Assembly: GCA_000697055.1 (NCBI GenBank)
Contig: JNDT01001355.1
Location: 1-64,000 of the forward strand
Reading direction: 5' to 3'
DNA from: Saksenaea vasiformis B4078
Lineage: Eukaryota > Mucoromycota > Mucoromycetes > Mucorales > Saksenaeaceae
DNA: 64,000 nt
Part shown: positions 59,791 to 64,000 of the stretch, piece by piece
How the letters are laid out: each line of letters opens with the position of its first letter
Numbering within the stretch: the stretch's first letter is position 1
Made by a program: the position numbers and the translations under genes
The notes under the pieces: generated by a model
Databases searched by the model: none
What the model saw: the letters and a program-made list of their open reading frames with translations, nothing else
What the model was told of the DNA's origin: nothing

Positions 59791-61996
59791 AAAAGATAGT
59801 GCACTCTATACAATTTGGATGTCTGTACAATGGTAACTGTGGTAGTAATTCATTGATGGTTCTAAGTTGCACAACCTGATAAAATGGATCTGCACAGAAC
59901 GATTTCTACACAACGTTGGTGTTCCTTTTTTCCTTTCACTGGGAGTAATCCTCTTAATTCACCTGCGTTATCACGGTCGGGAGAGAACGAAGTTTCTTTG
60001 AAATAACTGCTCCAAGTTTAGATAATGTATATCGACAAGAAGTAAAGGCGAAGGACTGTTGTAAAATGACACTCGCTGTCATGTATGTATGAATTCCCTT
60101 TGTCAGTCTAAATTCGGCTGCTACAGGTGCAATAAATGAGCACCCTATTGTAAAACTTAAGGCTACCTAATGTGAATATCTGCATCACATGGATTTATTT
60201 CACATTTTATACGTTGCTCTCTTCACCTTTGATATTCCGAAGTAGGAAAAGTTTTAATTCAGCCAAGTTCCATATTCCCCTTCCTAATTGCATGATGTTG
60301 TCAAGCGATCTATAAATGTCGGCATTTACATATGCAAAATCATACAACGGAAATCCAAAAAAAAAGAAAGAAACGGTAATTCCAGACGCTTGCATTATTT
60401 ATAACTATGTGCATTTGTATGTATATCTACATTGTTTCTCCATTACATCATCTAATTATAAGTCAAAATCGGTATGCATGTCGTTAATTCTACGTTAGGA
60501 GTATAGATTAAATGCCCTGAGCGATCGTTATGCATGCTTGTTTTCAAGCAATGATCTGAAGAGGTTAACAACATGCAGAGATATGCATGCTACGTGGACA
60601 GCGTAAATATCGTGGTCATTATGGTTGGCTAGGCGCTCCGCTTATAAGATGAGAGGTATTGAAATCGTCTAGGATTATAGTCTGATTCTCTCAGTGCGCT
60701 TGATATCTCGTAAGAAACGTAAGTAACATTCATGCATTCACCTAATGATGGATCGTTGGAGCGGTTAATTGTAGGCTCAGCTGTCTCATATTGTAGCATA
60801 GGCAGCTCTATCATCAGCGCCTGCATTAGGCATTCCCATTCTCCGTATCGCACGCTGCTGTTGAAATTGACTCGTACGATGTGTCCATCTTCTGTATGTC
60901 CTACTTATGATTGCTTACAGAAAGCATATATTGAGACAAGGTACGGATTGAAAAGCTTTAAGTAAGCATACGTGTAGTCTGTATTTTGCAACCGTGTAAC
61001 TTCGGAAAGAACAACTGGAAACTTCCAGTGTTTGCTACAATGTCCCTCGATTGGAAATAGCAGATAATTGCGATCAAGTAGAATAAAAATAACCCTTTTG
61101 ATGTTGGTATTTCTTTGTGGAAAGATACAACCACTTCCATCTTCCCTTTTTTACTAGAGCAAACGCCTAGGAAATAACAATTTTACTCATATGACTGGGA
61201 ATACGAAACCAGTATACGAGTCTTTCTGTGGTTGTTGAATTTGTGGCAAGGCGCATTTTCATTAAACTATCGCTATAAATGTGTCGTTCGATTAGTCCTG
61301 TACTGCGGAAAGATAACCTTTCATTGGCACAATCATTACAGGGTCGGTCTGTTCATTGCATACATGTGCGTGTGCAGGTGCAATAATGTTTAACGCGGAT
61401 TTCACGTTAGAGGTTAGTGTAGTGCATCGGCGCATGTGAAAGCAGTTCATAAAACATGAAGAATGCTTCACTTGGTCTTTGCATGGACGCGAAAACAGAG
61501 TTATCTCTGCATTAAATCGATGTTAAGTCATGAATTTCCAAGAGCTTTGCGGTCATACGTACTTCGGAAGAATTATTTTGACAACGCGCTCCTTGAATTT
61601 TATTCTGAAATCTCTGTCTAAGATGGATCTGCGTCTGCATGCGTGATCGTTCAACCCACCTTTTTGGGATACAGTAACTAGCAAACACTCAAATGAAAAG
61701 GAAGATATTGTCTCTTTCGATTCCTTGTTTACAATCAGAAAAATTATGAAGAGCCGGTAGCCGAGGGACAGGGCCTCTGTTCCTAGCTGAAAACATGGCT
61801 GTTCGTTCCAGCGAGAAATGTTGCAATGTAGCAGCAGTTGAGTAAAGACTGCAGCGCATATAACGATGAATGCCAGACGTCCATTATGCAGAAATTGAAG
61901 CAACTTAGTTAAATATAAAGTTTTGGTGCTTTTTTATTGGGCTAACGCATAAGTCGAGGCACATGCCGTAACCGGTTAGTTGTCTTCATATCGCTT
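59791..61996. other. Gene-poor region
   Basis: Short frames (60629-60853 minus, 61553-61903 minus and others) carry no recognised motif. The first part probably contains the Nup155 5' exon(s) and promoter. Nothing else is supported. Confidence 0.35.
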
Positions 61997-62685
61997 TCAT
62001 TGCGTCTTTTTTTCTGAATCATCACCTGGAGGAGCAAGTCCAATGGTTGAGTATCGTACATAATTATCTGGTACTATTGTAACAGATACAGATTCATACA
62101 CGCAGTGACGAGGTGTGCCCTAGTAAAGGACGGCAGGTAAATATTGTATCTAAATGCAGGGTCTCAAGATTACCGGGTAATTCACCATAATTCGCAGGTG
62201 GTATTTGCCACTTGTGTCAAAAACGTGAGCTGGAAATACTAGAGAGCCACTGTGGTGACCGTTGGAATAAAGTGCTAGATTTCAGAAGGTGAATCCACTG
62301 AGAATTGGTCTACTATTTGTACAAACTTATGTTTTCGCCTATATTTTGTTCATTGCGCTGGTCCTCACTAAGATAACGAATACGAGGAATAATATCTGGG
62401 CGAATATCCAAGTGTCGATCGACCTCCCAAGAGACCATCGTCATGTCGCCAAACTTAAGAGTTATACCGTTTTGAGTAGGATACGTAATTCTGAAACCTA
62501 GAACGGTCGTTAGGGCTTTATTCGATTAGATGAGTCAACGCACCTTTACAATAGTCTGGGTTTACTGGAGGCGGGTGGTAGCCGTACGGGTAGTCATTTG
62601 GAGTGTCCTCTTGTCGGCGAACTAAACCAGCAGTGACAGCTGACAGTAAACACGTAACAAGAATTATGACCTGATACATCATCAT
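61997..62685 (-). CDS. Small secreted beta-sandwich-type protein, Kre9/KNH-like group
   Basis: Exons 62685-62544, 62497-62327, 62274-62174 and 62119-61997 (introns 46, 52 and 54 nt) join in phase to 178 residues. A signal peptide (MMMYQVIILVTCLLSAVTAG) is followed by a short Pro/Tyr-rich stretch, then DYCKGFRITYPTQNGITLKF, TMVSWEVD, PRIRYLSEDQRNEQNIGENI, TLYSNGHHSGSLVFPAHVFD and TSGKYHLRIMVNYPG. The FRITYP / VSWEV pattern is that of small extracellular proteins related to the Kre9/KNH (Ser-Thr-rich GPI-anchored family) fold, which I recall as common in Mucoromycota. No GPI signal is present, so it is likely released or wall-associated. The 62326-62275 intron has a weaker GTTTGT donor but is needed to avoid stops and restores phase. 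Confidence 0.75.
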
Positions 62686-63129
62686 ACTAAGGAAATCATT
62701 GTCCTGGATAGACGCTTTATATAGCTTTTGTAACATGCGACCGTCAGTATCGATGCGAAACTCGTTTTCGAAAACGTAAAATATGCATAGATTTGCTGTT
62801 GTATACTTTCTTAGCAAAAGAATAAACGTTATGGAGACTCGCATCTACAGCTAAGAGAGTGCATAGTACCTCGGTCCAAGGTAGTTTAGGAGTTAGAGAG
62901 AAGCCAGCTGGAATGAGAAAATAAGAATGCGACAGATTAAGTGACAATGGCGCAGCTAACTGCAGGGTTGTGCCTCTCTAATATATCCTGTAGACATGTC
63001 CTTTTTCTTTTTTTATTTTACGTGTGTGTGTGTGAGAGGCCTAAGAAAAAGTATAAAATCTCGAAAGATGCGCGTCCATGTCTTGATAAAAGCTCTTTTT
63101 TTTTTTCTTCGGGATATTGTCCTCATAAG
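62686..63129. other. Intergenic spacer
   Basis: This is the promoter side of the secreted-protein gene. It contains a (GT)n tract near 63021-63036 and a T-rich run near 63097. No gene is recognised. Confidence 0.4.
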
Positions 63130-63582
63130 GTCTAGGATCTAATTATTCAACAGTAGTACTTGCGGGTTTGCCTCCTTGATGTCCATGTATTTCCCCTCTC
63201 CCTTTCAAAACCAATTTATTAGTGATTTTCTGCTTAAGCTCACTAGAGAGGACGGGTTCAACGCGACCATACTGAAAGATATGGAAGGTACACAGATGAT
63301 GATATGAACATTACGCAAGAAATGCGAGCTTATTTCTCAAAGCACTGAAGGCGACGAGATATGCGGACAATACGAAGACACCCATAGTCTAGACTTTTCT
63401 GAGAACTTATCAAAGCCTTTGTGCCACCCTTGTTGATACCGGTTTGTTTACGACTTTACATCCAGTCATTCATATCGTAAGGCCGTCTGAAATCTGAGAA
63501 GAACCTTACCACCGTGGGGGTAACCGTTTCTCAAAGACGTTAGGCCAAACTTAGTAGACATGGGCTTAGCGGGACCAGCTTT
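63130..63582 (-). CDS. Possible small multi-exon gene, unidentified
   Basis: The minus strand from ATG 63582 reads MSTKFGLTSLRNGYPHG before a donor (GTAAGG). Further down, a hydrophobic run (MGVFVLSAYLVAFSALRNKL, about 63325-63385) and a terminal exon after TTTCAG (YGRVEPVLSSELKQKITNKL to TTVE, 63150-63270) look coding. I could not find splice joins that link all three in one frame. A small membrane protein such as a mitochondrial complex subunit would fit the layout, but that is a guess. Confidence 0.3.
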
Positions 63583-63639
63583 ATATATAAATACGCGTTT
63601 ATTTTTTGTCAACGTACCCTGGCACGGGCGGCTTCTTTA

Positions 63640-64000
63640 TCATTACATGGATGAATATTTTCAGTTACACTAATTTCGAACTTGTCTCTATCCTTCCAGC
63701 GTCGCACCTTTAATCTATTCTGTCAGCGATTCCATATTTCTGTATCGAGTGATCTGTAAACACGGACTCGAGGGCCGCTTAGGTTTTTGTTTCTTTCTTG
63801 TAAGCAACATCGTACATGGCCTGCACTGGATCTAATATGTATGTGCTTCTTTGTTGCGCACAACAGGTAACTCTGTGATGACGTCCAGTCTGCCCTGTCC
63901 CAGTTCGGGAATCCAACTGTGACCCGTAGTCTGCGATTTCCACTTTGTGTAGGTTCCGCCTTTCTTCGTGTTTCCTTGTACTAACTCCGTTATGAAAGTG
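63640..64000 (-). CDS. Possible partial gene at the right window edge
   Basis: Entering from beyond the window on the minus strand, a frame reads FITELVQGNTKKGGTYTKWK then SQTTGHSWIPELGQGRLDVI, and in another frame LDPVQAMYDVAYKKETKT before a stop near 63780. The pieces look protein-like and may be exons of one gene, but I recognise no family and cannot fix the splice sites. Confidence 0.3.

Overview
This window is nuclear DNA from a filamentous fungus, most likely Mucoromycota (Mucorales or a close relative). It is AT-rich. Genes carry several short GT-AG introns, mostly 38-75 nt. An intact 375-codon actin gene, a Pma1-type proton ATPase, ribosomal protein eL6, Set1, lipin and a Nup155-family nucleoporin all read as fungal. 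A degraded copy of a protein family that I recall as repeated in Mucoromycota genomes, plus DDE and MULE transposon remnants, fits that lineage. I joined exons by eye: splice phases sum to whole codons wherever an exon list is given, but no transcript data were available.

Layout. 0-3.3 kb: a coding fragment cut by the window edge, a small inverted-repeat element and a RhoGAP gene. 4.1-6.4 kb: a PC-esterase/TBL-like membrane protein and a class-239 metallophosphoesterase. 6.6-9.0 kb: a decayed C1-tetrahydrofolate synthase fragment next to a decayed copy of the repeated Mucoromycota family. 11.5-13.3 kb: actin. 14.9-22 kb: SET1 and an NCLX-type sodium/calcium exchanger, both on the minus strand. 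25.0-25.8 kb: eL6. 28.2-29.0 kb: a CaaX-terminated protein. 29-33.5 kb: gene-poor and mobile-element-rich, with a roughly 400-bp inverted-repeat element and a SWIM-zinc-finger MULE fragment. 33.6-37.1 kb: a large repeat-rich protein resembling AF4/FMR2 elongation-complex scaffolds. 39.0-39.3 kb: a small gene with a TATA box. 40.1-43.1 kb: lipin (phosphatidate phosphatase). 44.7-45.1 kb: a GPI-type cell-surface protein. 47.3-50.3 kb: plasma-membrane H+-ATPase. 50.7-51.6 kb: a short TUG/UBX-like protein. 53.1-55.2 kb: a broken DDE transposase. 55.5-59.8 kb: Nup155/Nup170. 62.0-62.7 kb: a small secreted protein. The last 1.3 kb holds only unresolved coding hints.

The genes are ordinary eukaryotic single-gene units rather than an operon or cluster. 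They cover chromatin and transcription (SET1, AFF-like), the nuclear pore (Nup155), cytoskeleton and signalling (actin, RhoGAP), ion transport (H+-ATPase, NCLX), lipid synthesis (lipin) and translation (eL6). Mobile-element debris separates them. I saw no tRNA, rRNA, CRISPR array or clearly new multi-gene system. The most unusual signals are the AFF-like gene with two tandem-repeat blocks, a pseudo-catalytic PC-esterase, a DDE transposase missing its first catalytic Asp, a GC-AG intron in the exchanger gene, a 10-nt last exon in SET1, a possible alternative C-terminus of the H+-ATPase, and several small undescribed repeat elements.
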